A stretch of DNA of 64,000 nucleotides from Nomia melanderi. Taxonomy: Eukaryota; Arthropoda; Insecta; Hymenoptera; Halictidae. The translations under genes and the position numbers were made by a program. Below the pieces are notes generated by a model. The model was not told the origin of the DNA and ran no database searches. It was given only the letters and a program-made list of their open reading frames with translations. This document shows positions 40,801 to 55,800 of this stretch, piece by piece (position 1 is the first letter of the stretch; every line of letters starts with the position of its first letter). The stretch spans positions 17,330,501-17,394,500 of the forward strand of contig NC_135007.1 of the NCBI RefSeq assembly GCF_051020985.1, in the 5' to 3' direction.

Positions 40801-43800
40801 AGAGAGAGAAAGATGCAGATGTTTATGCACGGAGCAAGAATGCAAGGGAGAGAGAGGAAGACACGTGCATTCGCGGAATAAGAGAGAAACGCGTTTATGC
40901 ACACAGGATGAAAGAGACGGAAAACGACATCGACTCGCATCGACTCGCGCGACGAACGAGGATACCCGTATACGCGCGCAGGACGAAAGACAAAGACGCC
41001 CACCTGCACATTTACGCGTCCGAAATAAGGAAGACAGAGACACGCGCGTAGAATGGAAGGGAACACGCTCGGTGCGAGTCGGAGAGAGAGAAGCGCGTTG
41101 AATGACAGAGAAAAAGGAGCACGCACACAAAGAGGAAGCGAGAGAGGAAGATCGCGAGAGTGGGGAAGCCGAGAGGGGAGTCCGGTCGGAGGCGTCTCTC
41201 ACCTGTGCGCATTTCGTTGGCCTACTCTCGCGACGGCAGCCGGATCCAACGCGGCACCGCTGTCGGCACGGTGCGGAATCGCGACTGTTGTCCTGTCGTG
41301 TCTCGTCCGAGTAACATCGATATCCTCGGCCCTCCGGCGTGGCGCGCGGTCCAACGGAAATTCGCACCGAAACCGTCGGCGAATCGGCAGATCGCGAACG
41401 ACCGAAGGAAAAACGACCTGCGACACGTTCATAGTCCACGTGTCGCGGCTCGGGACCGCGTCGCGAAGCCTTACCGGTGGGAATCGCGGTTGATACGCGA
41501 CGTTACGAGCGAACGAGGGCCGACCGAGCTGAAAGAACCTCGGAGACACACCGGCAGTGGGGGCCTCCAGGTGTCGAAGACCCAAGTTCGGCTGTGGCCT
41601 GCAGTGCGCGCTGGTTTTCGGGGAGAAGTGCTGCCTCCCGCAATCGAGTGACTCCGATAAGCATTGATACTCGCAGATCGGTCGCGTGTTGGGGCCGGCC
41701 AGTCGCCGATTCGCTCTAGTGTTGTCGTGCAAAAGTGCTCGTAGCGTTTCGACGACCTTTGCTTCCCCTACTACTCGCTGTTTACCTGTCTTCGTTTCAC
41801 GGGCTGACGACATTGGTCACACCGAACCTGTAAACACGGTTCCGCGCCGCGGAATCGACCGTTTCGCCGAGAAAACTTACTTTGGTTCACTGGCTCCTCC
41901 TGCCTCCTCCGACTTCCTTTCCTCTGGCTTTTTGTCCTCTGCATCTTGCCCCCTGAATGGGAGATCGTGAGCAAAACACGCGACAAGTTGAGATTCGCGA
42001 GACGACCGGCAGAACACTGCGAGATTTCTTTTTATCTACGCGTATGCTCTGCGTTTTCGAAATTATTGTTTTCCTTCTGCATCTCGAGCGATCGAACGCA
42101 GTAAGTTGGGACTTACCTGAAACTTTGACGCATGGCAATCGGAAGATTGTGCCTTAACTCCGAATATTCTCCAAGCCCACGATCTCTAACATTCCTAACG
42201 CTAACAGACAGAAAGTCGAAGCTCGCTCGAAAGTCTGAAAGTTAGCAGGACGATCAGAAAATTGCAGCCTCATCTGAAAGTCCCTCTAAGTTGATTATCG
42301 TCCGCACTCCGGCCACTGTATCCTCCTCCTGACAACACTCGAAAACGCCGAGAACTCGACGACGGTGATCCCGAGGCAACCGGAAGGCAGAGTGTTCCCG
42401 TTCGGACCACCTGCCGGCACCACGATCCGCGAGGAATCGACCTACCGGCCGGTGACGCGAGCCCGCCGCGCGTTAAGAACGGTGTTGCGGGGTCCGGGTC
42501 GATCCTCGATAATCGGCTTTCACGCGGACAGCCAGCCAGCTAGCTGGCTAGGCACGTCGCGAGCCGGGCCGCCGCATAAGGCCTGCGAATGAGTCGGCTC
42601 GAGGCTGTCGCCGGCGGTCGACGCTAGCTTCGCGGCTTTGACGCCCGATCCACGGGCCACGGAGTGTCGGGATGTCGATCTATCGGTTCAGCAAGGGCGG
42701 CAGGCTGTTCGTGCAGGGCACGAGGGAGGATGACCCTCGCGAGAACGTTGTCACGCCTGCCCCGCCAGCCGCCGCGCCCGTTAACGATGATCTCACGGCG
42801 ATTTATACCAAAAGGAGATTGTCTACCGAGGTTCTAGGTAGGGCCCGGGATAGAGGGTCCAAGTATCGAGGAACGAGTCGAGGGAGGTTGAGGGTTGATC
42901 GGTGAGGCTCGTGCCGAGGAGAGTCGCTAGAAAATTCGGTGGCAGTGGTGTTCTCGACTATGTGCTATTGTGTCCTGGAGAAATGCGTTCGGACGATGGG
43001 CGAGTTGCGAAACGATAGGGTAATGTATGGTTCGATTAGATTAAAGTTGGTTCGGTGAAAGTTGCTGGTGAACTTTCCTGGCGAATGCAGGAGTTTCTGG
43101 TGAATGCGGAGTTCGTGCGCTCGACCAGCAATTCTAGAGTGACTCGAACAGCCAGCATTGAATTGTAGATTTCAAGTTTGCAGTTTCAAGATTTCCAATT
43201 GCGATCTTCGAATTTCAGGACTCGAAGCTGAGACTCCTTTATCGGAAACGCGGGAAATTTGCATTCTTTCGCGCGTAACTTTCCAAAGGTGCTCTCGTAT
43301 AATTTGCCTGCCTCCGAAGTTTCGAAGCAACGCGATTCCCAGTTGCACAACGCTAGCGCCTCGCCGGGAGCACAAACATCAAATAAAAGAAGCGATTCTC
43401 CAAAAGCGCGATAAGAGCTCGCCCCGTATCGCGCTCACGATCTACAATTCCACCGTTATCTTATCTCTCCGCGAAAATTCACGGCGCAAACTCGAAGTAC
43501 CTAAAACCTCTGAGGTCTAACAAACGAAGAGATTCGCGGCACGATCGTCGTAGATGGCTCCAAGTTGGAACGAAGCCTAGCCGAGCGTAGACGAGCCGAG
43601 ACGAGAAGCTAAGATCGTGACGCGATTCCCAATCAGCTGGCCGATCTCGGCTCTGGCAACGTTTCTCGCTCGTTACCTCGGTACTGAATCCTCTGTAGAT
43701 CCTTCGGGGTGGTAAAACCAAGGGAAAAAGAGAAATTAAGCGACCGACTAGCAGGGTTTATCTAATTTAAGCGCCGGGCAACACGATCGCGGTTCTTTTG

Positions 43801-46800
43801 TTAACAGTACCGAAGTAACGGTCCGTAAAATCGAATTAAGTTCATTGAATAATTCTCTTCTCGGATGTACATTCCTTTTTCCCTACTTTCTACTTAGGCA
43901 CAAATGCTTTTTATCTTATCGTATCGTCATTTAACGATATATATAGAAATACATATTTTTAAACGACTTTGAGTATCTCTACATCACTGTGTACGTTCTT
44001 TGATTTAATAACTCGAATTGATTTGCGTTCAATCAACCGGAAACACTGCAATCGCGTTGCTTGGCATTTTTCGAACATAGAATCAGAGAATCCCAATCGT
44101 GCTCGTCGGTTTCCGAGCTGACACGAACGACTGCAGCCGGATATTCGCGAAAGTCCGTTGATGCACGCTCGGTTATTGACCAAGCTGCGATTTAGGATCG
44201 TCGATCGAGTCGACGAAGACGTCGAGGCGCGGTGAAAATGGCACGAAACGTATCGTGACCCGGATCGTTCGCAAAACGACCACGCTGACTCGCGGCGAGG
44301 AGAGATGCGTGGCCGAGGATCTGACGAAACGCGCCGCAGCCGGATACCTGCAGGAGACCGCCGCTTCCTCTTCAGCTTCGTACTCGTTGAGTCGTCAGGC
44401 GTCGCCGAAACCGAAAACCGTTCGGGTAAGAATTATCACGGGGAAATGGTTCGTTGAGCGAGGGATCAATGGAGAGGAGGACTCGTCCAAAGATAAGGAT
44501 TCCGTGAATCGCATACAGATTAGCCTATCTTTTAGGGGTGCAGTGTTTAATGACGGATAGCAACTCGCGAGTTTCTTAGCTTTTCCCTGTGTCATCCGTC
44601 AAGTAATCAGGGAAACTGAGAATCGACGACTAGTAGAAATTGCAGTGCTTCGTAAAATAGACAGGCAAGCTAAGAAAGGAGAAGTCGAACTGCTTTTTTA
44701 ACACCCTAGTCAATGATTTCCCTGACATCCATACTCGCGTCGATGTAATAAGAACGTTACAAGGGTGCTAGTTTATTCGGGCGAAGCGCGAAAGTCCTCT
44801 CGACTTTCCCGGCAGCAAGGAATTTTTCCTTGGAGTATTCTTCAGACTAAATAAATATAAGTACCCGCCAGGGTGAGTTGGTTTGAATGAAAGCTGGGGA
44901 ACGGGGACGACGGTGAAGTGACTTGAGGGCTGGAGTAGCGAGAACTTCGAAGGGCGAACCAAGTACCAGAGAATTAAAAAAAAAAGTATCACCGTGTCGA
45001 GACTAATTGCACGTGAAATGCAATTTGTGCGGTTTACATTTACACAGCGATAACCGATGCTTTCGTTCGATTGTTATCGGGATGCCTTCTATTTGCCGAA
45101 TGAGATCTTTATTCCCATTTTCATCGGAGAATCTATGGAAATGGCGATCTGCGAACAGTTGCAGACGCGTTCGGCGAGTAGAAGGTAGCCGAAGAGGATC
45201 AGCCAACGATGTGCAATGTGTTTTTCCTTGTTCCACAGATATCGGACATAGTAGTGGGTCAAGAACCAAACGTGACAGCCCGCGAGGCGCTGCTGAGATG
45301 GGCGAGACGATCGACAGCGCGTTATCCTGGCGTACGCGTGACCGATTTCACCGGGTCCTGGAGGGATGGTCTGGCGTTCAGCGCGCTGATACACAGGAAC
45401 AGGCCAGACCTGGTCGATTGGAGAGGCGCTCGTACCAGTCAACCGCGAGAGCGGCTCGACCGGGTCTTCCACGTCGCGGAGCGCGAGTATGGCGTTACGA
45501 GGCTTCTCGATCCCGAAGGTAATGCCTACTCGATCGATCGGACCTTCCTAGTACTCGCTTTCTTCTCACCCTTTCCTGCTCTTTCTTTCCTCTTTCCTAC
45601 TCCTCTCTCCTGCCTCTTTCTTTACTGTACCTTCAACTTTCCCTTTAATTTCCTTCTGTATTTTTCTTTGGCGTCCCGGTGCCCTTTTCTTTCCCCTTTC
45701 TTTGTTTTCCTTTCCTCTTTCCTCTTTCCCCTTGATGTTCTCTTTTCTTGTTCCGTCTTTCGTTTCCTCTTTCACTTCCCCTTTTCTTTCCTTTTCCCTG
45801 ACACGTTCAGATTTCTAATGCCCGCTAGTGGCGCGCGACGCGACGCTAGTTTCCTTCTCGCTGCGTTTTCCCGTCCCGGCTCCCGTTCCCCTTTCTTTTT
45901 CCTCTATATACGGGATGGTCGGACACGTCGTGTGTGCTCCGGCCGTTTCCGTTTGTCGCTCGGACCGTGACGCCCGCCCGCTCGCTCGCCTCCGCTCCGG
46001 TTTTTCTCGTCGGCGCGATAAAGCGGCCGAGTGTGTCGTTCCATTTTTTTCTCCCCCCTTTTTTTTTGGGGTAACGGAAATGACGTAGCGCGAGCGTGAC
46101 CGTGATCGGGTTGAACTCTTGCTCGTTTGCTTCTTAATCGGCGGTGAGTCCCGGTTCGGGTTTCCGTCGGGTCGACCTCGAAAATTATGGAAATCTTGGA
46201 GAGGAATAAGGATTTCGGAGTATGGAGCAAAACCTGGGCAACTGAAATTTCGAGGCTTCATTCGCGAGTTGCACAGTTGTCGCTTGAATAACTGTAATTT
46301 TCCTTTGCTTAGAACAATTCTGTGGACTCCCATGAACGGAGGCTCACTTGCAATTATAGAATCAAGTATAAAAACTTCCTTCTTCGTCTGCCACTTCGTA
46401 TCCTGCCTTAGATATTAATCGAATCTCCCGAAAAGAAACTGAAAGCCACGGAGGAAGCGGATTCGATAGATACTTAGAACCAGCCAAGAAGCTTCTAATT
46501 TACGTTGATTCTCCTCCTAGATGTGGACACTCCAGAGCCGGACGAGAAGTCCTTGATAACGTACATTTCTTCGCTCTACGACGTGTTCCCGGAGCCGCCA
46601 GCGATCCATCCTCTGTACGACGCCGACGCTCAAAGGCGATCCGCCGAGTACCGTGAGCTGACCAGCTCCCTCCACCAATGGATCCGCGAGAAGATGAGCC
46701 TGATGCAGGAACGGGCGTTCCCGCCGACCCTGATCGAGATGAAGAAACTCGCCGCCGACAGCGCGAAGTTCAAGAACGAGGAGGTGCCGCCTCGTTATCG

Positions 46801-49800
46801 GGACAAACAGAGGCTGTCCCACATATTCAGGGATTTGCAGAAGTACTTCGAGGCTGTCGGCGAAGTGGACATGGAGCCCGAGTTGCACATCGACGTTATA
46901 GAGAAGAACTGGAACCGTTTGATGATGCTGCATCAGGAAAGAGAGCAGGCGATCATAGACGAAATTAAACGGTCAGAGGGATTCTCTTTAAGTAGCGATT
47001 AAGTTGTGATTTCTCTGTGGAATTTAGTAGTTCTAGTTGTCGTTGCTATTGGGTACTGGTGGGATTTACTGTTTATTTTCTTGGCTGCAGACTCGAACGA
47101 CTGCAACGACTAGCCGAGAAAGTTCACAGGGAGATGAAGACGACCGACAACCGTTTGGAGGAGCTTGAGAGACGCGTGGAGGACGAAGCGAGACGGCTCG
47201 ATCGGCTTCATCCCCTTGAGGCGAAACACGCCGGGGACCTTCTCGAGCAGGACATACGAAACACTGAGATACAGATTCAGAATATCTTCACGGACGTGCA
47301 CACCCTTACAGAAGGGCGATACAGTCAAGCGGCCGAGCTTCATAAAAGGTACGACATAGCCAATGTGCAAAGTTATAATGAAGATGGTCCACGTTTGATG
47401 TAGAACTAGCTAGAGACTTGTTATAGTTGTATATTGATGTTAACCTTTTTCTTCTCCATTCCAGAGTTCAGAAGCTGCACCAACGATGGGTCGCGCTGCG
47501 ATCCCTTCTCCACAAACGCTTGGTGCAGCCACTGGCGGCCGTGTCTTTCCCGGTAGAGGAGCGTGTGGTCACCAAGCATCGTACGACCGTCCACGAAACA
47601 CGACTGGTCGACACCAATCCTCATTTCCGCGCGTTGCACGATTGCATCGACTGGTGCAAGGCTAAGATCAAGCAGCTCCAGGACGCGGATTATGGTTCAG
47701 ACTTGCCGGGCGTGCAGAATGAGCTGGACGTTCATCAGAGAGAACACAAGAACATTGAACAGTTCCATCCCAAAGTGGACAGATGCGTGCAGGCCAAGAA
47801 CCACTTCCATGGAGAGGAGTTGACGTTGTATAGCCAGCATTTAGCTGTTCTCCAGAAACTCTACTCGGAATTGTTGTCTGCCTCTAATAAGAGGCTATCA
47901 GATTTGGACACGTTGCATGATTTCATTCAGTCAGCTACTGGCGAGCTAGTCTGGTTGAGCTCCAAAGAGGAGATAGAGGTAACCAGGGACTGGAGTGACA
48001 AGAGCAGAACTTTGCAATCCATCGAGCAGTATTACGAGGTACTTGACTATTCTGTGTTTAACCTTGTAACTTCTGATGCGTAGTCCTTGAATAAACATTT
48101 AAATGTGTTTCCAAAATCCTCCACTTTTACTTTCTACGTACACTGTTCACTAAAGATCAAACTGGTTAACATTCTCATCTTTTTCCAAGCGTACATATGG
48201 ATCCGGTTTGGAGGTAAACCCGTGCTCTTATAAGACTAATAAGTACGGAACCCACGAAACAGATGAGCAGCATTTAACGTCCTATTAAAAATGATTTTCA
48301 GTCCCTGATGAGCGATCTGGAGAAACGAGAGATCCAATTCTCTGCGGTCCAAGACCGCGGCGAGGCTTTGGTTCTTCAGCATCATCCTGCTGCGAAGACC
48401 ATCGAAGCATACATGTCTGCAATGCAGAGTCAGTGGGCCTGGCTGCTTCAGTTGACCCTCTGTTTGGAGGTGCATCTGAAGCACGCCGCCCAGAGCCAAC
48501 AATTCTTCCGGGACATCCAGCAAGCGGAACAGTGGATCTCTAAACGAGACGAAACCTTGAACACCATTTATTCCCAATCCGATTTCTTCCTGGATGAGGG
48601 TGAACGTCTGCTGAAAGGTATGCAAGAGCTTCGCGAAGAGTTGAACAGCTACGGTGACCACGTGCAGAAGCTGGTTGAACAGGCGAAGGACGTAGTACCC
48701 ATGAAGCAGCGCCGGCAGCCCGTGACTCGGCCGATGCAGGTCACCTGTGTGTGCAGCTACAAGCAAGTGAACGTAAGTTGAACAATTTAGCAACCTGTCC
48801 GTCGATTGTTCTCTGCCGAGTGAAATCAATTGTGATTTAATTGGCTTATTTTTCAGATGTCAATCGAGAAAGGAGAACAATGCACCTTATATGACAACTC
48901 CGGACGTATAAAGTGGCGCGTGAAGAACCAGGAGGGCGTGGAATCGCCGGTGCCCGGCGTATGCTTCGCTCTCCAGCCACCGGACAAAGAGGCACTGGAC
49001 GCAGCGGAGAGATTGCGACGGCAGTACGACAGAAGCGTCGCGCTTTGGCAACGTAAACAGTTGCGATTGAGACAGAACATGATATTCGCGACAATTAAAG
49101 TAGTGAAAGGCTGGGATCTGCCGCAGTTCTTGGCCATGGGCCAGGATCAGCGAACAGCCATTAGAAAAGCTTTGAATGAGGACGCTGAGAAATTGCTGTC
49201 CGAGGGAGACCCGGCTGATCCTCAACTGAGGCGGCTGAAGAGAGAAATGGCTGACGTGAACAAGCTGTTCGATGAGCTGGAGAAACGAGCTAGAGCGGAG
49301 GAGGAGTCAAAGAACGCGGGACGCATCTTCAACGAGCAAGTGTCTGCTTTGCAGCAAGCACTGGACGAAGCTGAAAGAATTCTAAATACACGCATAGTCG
49401 CGCCACTACCTAGAGACCTAGACAGCCTTGAACATTTAGTGCTGCAGCACAAGGACTATGAGCAGAGCCTTCGTCGATTGGCACCCGACCTCGACAGGGT
49501 TCAACAAACATTCAGAGGCATCACCCTGAAGACCCCCGCCATGAGGAACAAACTGGATGCGGTGACCACCAAGTGGAATCACATCTGGAACGTCAGCAAT
49601 CTATACGTGGAACGGCTCAAGTGCATTGAAATCTTGTTGTCTAGTCTGGAAGAGAATACCAACATAATCTCCGAGTTTGAGGTGAAGCTAGCCTCGTTTG
49701 ACGAGCTGCCATCCGACATCAAAGGTCTGCAAAACGTATTGGAGGACCTGAGGATTCTCCAGAACGCGATTTCTCAGCAACAGAGTGCGATGGATCAGCT

Positions 49801-52800
49801 AAACGAAGACGCGCACAACACCAGGCGTCTTGTAGAAAAGTCGAGGCCCAGCCATCGCGGTCCTCACACGGACATGGACAGGCTGGACGCCGAAGTGAAC
49901 CGATTGAACGCTAGATGGACGAACGTGTGCAGCCAATTGGTGGACAGAATGCGCAGCGCGGAGGCGGCCTACAGTTTAGCTCAGCAAATGGAGCACGCTT
50001 ATCGCAACGAAGTCGACTTTGTCGACGAGTCGTACGGTAAACTGGAGGTGGAGAACGCGAAGGTAACGACTAGGGATACACTACGATTATCCTAGAATAT
50101 TCGAGTCGATTCTTCTACTGACTACCTGGTCGTTGGGTTGTAGAATCTACTGAACAGAGTGGTGGAACGCGCGCCGGCGATCGAGGCGGTAAACGTGACC
50201 GGCGGTCGCTTGATCCGCGAGGGAAAGGTGAGATGAGACGCGACGCAGTTCGCGACTGGGTATACTTCGCAAGCCTTAGGCAGGCTTAGCTGGCCTATTA
50301 GGTAGCCTTAGGTAGCCTCTTAGCTTACTGTATGAACGCTTGCGTGAATGGGATGTTGCGTGAGTCCATGTTACGTTCCTCTAGATAATTGTATCGCGTT
50401 TCCGTATCGCGTCGCGGCTCCTCGAAACGCGTCCTCCTTCTGTACCGTCACGTCCCATTGCCCGTGAAGTCTATCCCCAAACTGCTAGATTCGCGAGGTT
50501 ACGCAGCGAGGACTGCTGTCACGTCGTCGGCGAAATGGCGTACCCGTTTTGGACTTTGCTGCTCGACTCGACGCGTGAACCGTCCCCGGATCACGCTAGG
50601 GAACTGGTGCGCTGCTACTGTTGTCACTGTCGCCGCTATCGCCCACGTTGGACACTCTACCTACCTCGCAGCCATCATCGATAGCAACTCCTTTCTTCGC
50701 CGGGTCTTTCCTCCACAATGGGCTTTATCGGCAGGATGATTGCGAGCGACTCGCACGTCCAGGGCACGTGCGATGCTCCAGTAACGTGGTCTAGGCCCTG
50801 GCTGGGTCTTGATTATTGTTTCCAGGGAACAAGGATGTATCGCTATTGTTTATTTCCTCTCCGCTTTCCGTCACCGGAACTACATATCGCTTGGACCGCT
50901 TGATAACGTAGTCGCTGCACATAGGAGCGAAAACACCAGGCTAACGCTAACGGTTCACCCACCCGCAAACTCTCTGTGATCGGACCGGATCCCTTCGAGC
51001 CGTGTACCACTGAACGATCGGCGCGCGACGAACGCTTGTAATCCGCATCTCACTCGCTTCAACACTCGGCTACCGTGCACGAGCTCTTTACACTCCTCCC
51101 GAGTCGCTTCTAACTGTTCCGCACGTTCTCCTTTTAATGGACACCCGAAGGCACGGATCGCCGATCGTTCTTATTATACACGGAGCCTCTTCGAACACTG
51201 TACAGGACGATTCTAGGAGTAAGAATAACTTGTGAACCGCTCAAGGGAAACTCTAACCTTTAACAAGTTGACTGCCACGGTTTCATTGCATAAAAGTAAT
51301 TCCAATATAATGAAACTAATAAAATAATAGAAATAACTAGACGACAGTATAACGCAAGGAGTGTTATACCTAATAATTAATAATTGCTTCTATTCATCAC
51401 TACTACCAAAGAATAAGTGACACGCAACACATCACAGATTCTCGTGGCAGTCCGTTAGCATCATCCTGGTCTTGACTAGTTCCTAGAATCTTCCTAGGTG
51501 ACAAGATGATTCGTCCAGCTTGGCCCTAGGTCTCCGCGGTTCACGTTAACACTCGAGGCGCTTGAACGCTGACACGGTTCGGGATTTCATAGCTTGTCTG
51601 GTCCCGGTTCGATTAACCGATGAAGGGAGGCTTGAAGTAGCTAAGTCCGTTCCCCAATGATTATCGTCCTCGGCTGACTTAGGCCGTTCGCTTCCGCACC
51701 GTGGGGTGCGCACACCTTAGGGAATTCGCTGTGGGTGTAGACGGGTAGCGACGCACAGGCGATATCTAATACTTATCCTCTAACCGTAACGGGCCTAACC
51801 GAAACCCCTAGATCTACGGTCAGAGGCTTCGAGCGTTCAAGGAACAGTTGGAAGATCTATGCCCGTCGCTGGACGCGTCCGTCAAGAAACCACGACGGGA
51901 GTACGCGTCGACTACGGACGACGTCGCCAGGGACCTGGACAACCTGAACAAGAAGTACACCACCCTGGTGAACATACTGCAAGACCGGGTCAGCCAGATG
52001 GCCGCGCTGCATCCCGAGGACGCTTCTCTGCAGGTGAGTCGTCTTCTTTCGATCCTTCAATTTTTCAAGGTCTAACTGGAGGTTCGTCCAGATCCAAGGT
52101 TGAATTGTTCTCGTCTTAAACGAGACAATTACAGAATGGGATGAACTCCGATTTCTCGATCTTCTCAAATTTCAATGCTACGTCGCTCGATTAGCGCGTA
52201 CATCTATTAACGTTTACTTTCAACAATCCCACGATCATTCTCGACGATCCGAGAACTCGGCTAATCTGAAAATGACTAGACAAACTTGACAATACTGAAA
52301 AAGTGATGGCACGATTCGGTCTAAAGATACCCGATGACTGCAACAGGGTTAATAAGCACCAATTAAAGCGAATACCACGGTGTTCCGAGTAAAACATATA
52401 TAACTTGACGTGTCGGTAAAAGTTACGCAGAAACGGGGAAAGAAACCCATCAGACGTCTACTCGTTATGTAAAATCGGAATGCTCCGGTCGCAAAAAAGG
52501 CAAAGAATCTCGGCCGACTGAGCCGTAACGGGTCCCGCAAGGCCGTGGTTGCCTGCAGGCGACGTATCCGTCGCGCGAAATGTTAATTGTTCGCGCGTAC
52601 GCGAACAAAATTGGCGGTGACACCGCTCGCTGCCGCGCCGTCGTCCTTCCGCCCACTCTTATCGCGCAGTTGACGTTGACGTCCAGCACCGGCGGGGCGC
52701 AATATTTTGCATATAAAGGACCACACGAAACAACGTGCATTAGTCCTCGATTCTAAAAATAATCGTGAACCCTTACATTAGTAGTCAATATGCTCGCGTT

Positions 52801-55800
52801 CGTTTGTCACTTGACTGCCACGTCACCCAAACATGGGCGGGACCATTTTTTATGTCAAGTCAAACATTAATTTCCTTGGTAACGCGACGAACGAATCGAA
52901 TTTTCTTGGATATACGAAGCACAAGAAAGATACCAGAGTAATCTTTACGAAGAATCTCGAACTTCTCATTCCTGCTTTATTAGGACAACCGTTTCGACAT
53001 AGAAGCTTCGCTGAACGTTTACTTGGCAGTTTGAATTTGACCTGCGAAAGGGCGAGTTTCGAGTGTAAAGCCTGTAATCGCGCACGAAAAACACGATCTC
53101 GAAGTTTCGTTCTTCCCGCCCCGTCGGAATCGATACGCGCCGCGCTGCGAGAGGGAGGCCCTCCTCTCTCTAGCGAAACGGGAAAGAGGAGAGGAGGCGA
53201 CGGCGCAGAACGCGGCCGGCCGCAGTTCGCAGCTGGCCCCGAGTTAGGCGTGCGTGCTGTTTTTCTTGACGAGAGCCGGTCGGTGTCAAGCGCCGGCCGC
53301 GTTTTCCTTACGGTTTCCGGTAATCGTCACGCGCGATGCGCACGGATCCCGGTTTAGTGTCCTCCAGGACCACGTCCGTGATGCCTGAGATCAGGATCGT
53401 GCGAAAGGTACGAGGACACCTCGCTGAAACTGGGACGCGACGTCCACGTAGGATTCCGGTGAACAGAATGCTAGAAACTGGCCAGGCACGCATCGATCCT
53501 CGCACGTTTCTAGAATTTCTATCTCGACGGCCTCTTTTCGGTTCGTCGACGTTGCAGTGTCTTTATTCTTTCCTTTCCCTTGGCTTTCCGATCGATCGGA
53601 TGTGCGTACTCTTTTTCCGTTGGACACACGTTGGTGGACAGTACGAGGATACCGTTGAGCATCGCGAGGACCGAAAGCTCTTCTTCCAGTGTCTCTTCCG
53701 ATGTTTTGGATCCTTTGAGAAATTTCTGGAGCACGTGATACCACGGATAATGTTAAGAAAGATGGCGGAATTGTTGAATCCACTGTGCGACATGTTTCAT
53801 AATGTTTCTCTTAATCCCTGTGCAACCTCGTTACCAAGTCGAACGTTCCACCAGAAAGAATCTCGATTACCCGATACCACCGAGTATCGAAAGATCTCGA
53901 GACTTGAAATGATTCTAGACATTAACATACTATTCTAAATACTCTCGGACTCTAACAACAAAACATTATTCGAATTGTTATCGTCCCAAAGATCCGTCGT
54001 TCCACGAACTGTCCCATCTGCTTCTCGGCTCGAGAAACTCGTTGCAACGCCGTTCAAAGTACCCGAAACACAATACATTTGGAAACGTCCCTGTAGTCTA
54101 TCGGATGCGACTCCAGTGACAAAGTCTCAGTCACCGTCACGTGTACGATCTCGACGGGAGCACGTGCCGGCGCGTTAGTCATCGATTACGCCGTCCTTAA
54201 TTTTACACCGGCCGTAATTCGTTGCGTACGAGCGGCTTTCACGCGTTCGCCACCGCGGAATTTCTGGTCGTAAAAAGTATACGGTGCAGCGGCGTCGTCG
54301 TCGTCGTCGTCGTCGACGAAGAAAGCGGTCGGCCGCGTTGCTAAAAAAAGAGCCCGGCTATAACGCGTCGGGAATGATTCGTCGCCGACTGGGGAGGCTT
54401 CTTGCCAACTCAGTCGTCAGGCAGCGATCGAGCGTCGCGATCCCGCGGGAAACGCTCGGGACCATGCCCGCGAGGCGAACTGGACGCGACTGCTCTGTGA
54501 TTCTTCGGGACGTCCGGCGTGCGTTAATCCGTTCTGGTTTTGCAATCGTCGAGGACTGATTGGACGGGGCTCGGCGCCGATCGCGCGATGACGCTCGATA
54601 ACAGGCTCGTGAACGCGGTAATGTCTGCGTGTTGCGGCTTGTTTTCCACGGAATCGATCGTGCCTCGCGATTCCTTATCTTGGTCGGCCGCTGGACTGTA
54701 TCATAGGTCGGAATAGCTCGTTACGGATTTGTTTTGCAATTGCCGAAGCGATTCCACTATTTCCGTCGGAGTTCGTTCAATGGACTCGTACAGCGGCTCG
54801 CGTATCGCGATCAGATTCTTGGCAATGCTCGATGAACTTATTCTAGTAATTTTCTTGAGAAAGTATTACACGCATGAGACATTCATTTTGAGTAGTGTTG
54901 GCGCTTTCTCGATAGAGGTGTACTCGCCTCTTGCGTTGGAAAGACGTGTCACGCACGTTGAGATATTTTTATTCCAAAATCGCTCGTGACATCTTATAAG
55001 CGGCGATGGTCTAGTTGCATTAGGTGTACTAGGTTGTTTTGAAACATGTCGCTTTATACGAAATGACTAATAAATTTGTGTCAGCGCTATTCTCCTCGGT
55101 TCGGTGAAATATCACTGCGATCGAAAACTGTCTTGAACAAATCCTTGAGTGCCGACTATAGAATTCGGAAGGGCTGTTAAATCACCGGTGTCGGGTAAAG
55201 TGTTAACACTGGTCGCGTGACTCGCCGATTACCGAAAATGTTGCACCGGTAACCGGTGATTAACGGTTGTTCCGCGATGTTGTTATCCGGTACCGTGTTC
55301 GGATCCTATTTCGCGGTTCTAATTAGCGGAAAGTTCGGTCCTGTAATTGAGGGTGCAGCCAAGGCCCGCGTTACCTTCCGCGGCCCGTAACGTGCTCAGT
55401 CGTAGAAATTCATCGAGGTCGGACGCGTGAAACGCAACACACCTCCGCGGATCCGCTTAACCAAGTTTGGATTCTTTCCCAATTTCTTGCCAACCGTGTC
55501 AGCAGCTGAACTCGATCCTTCTAAATGCGGACTCGCGATAATTAGAGCCTCGAGTTTCCCATTATCAGGTGGAAACCGCGGCCTTTCGGAATTTAAGAGT
55601 CCGCTCAGAACTTTACGACGCGATCTTTATCGACTTTAATCGTTTTTTTATTGATAGTTGGCGTGTGCGTGATACACGGCAAGATTAGCTCTGTAGTGGA
55701 AGATTTTACATTGCGATGAATATGGAATGTGCCTTCCCTGTTTCGTGACACTTATTAACCGATGCGGATCTAAGCGAATAAACCACAAGACAAGGGTTGA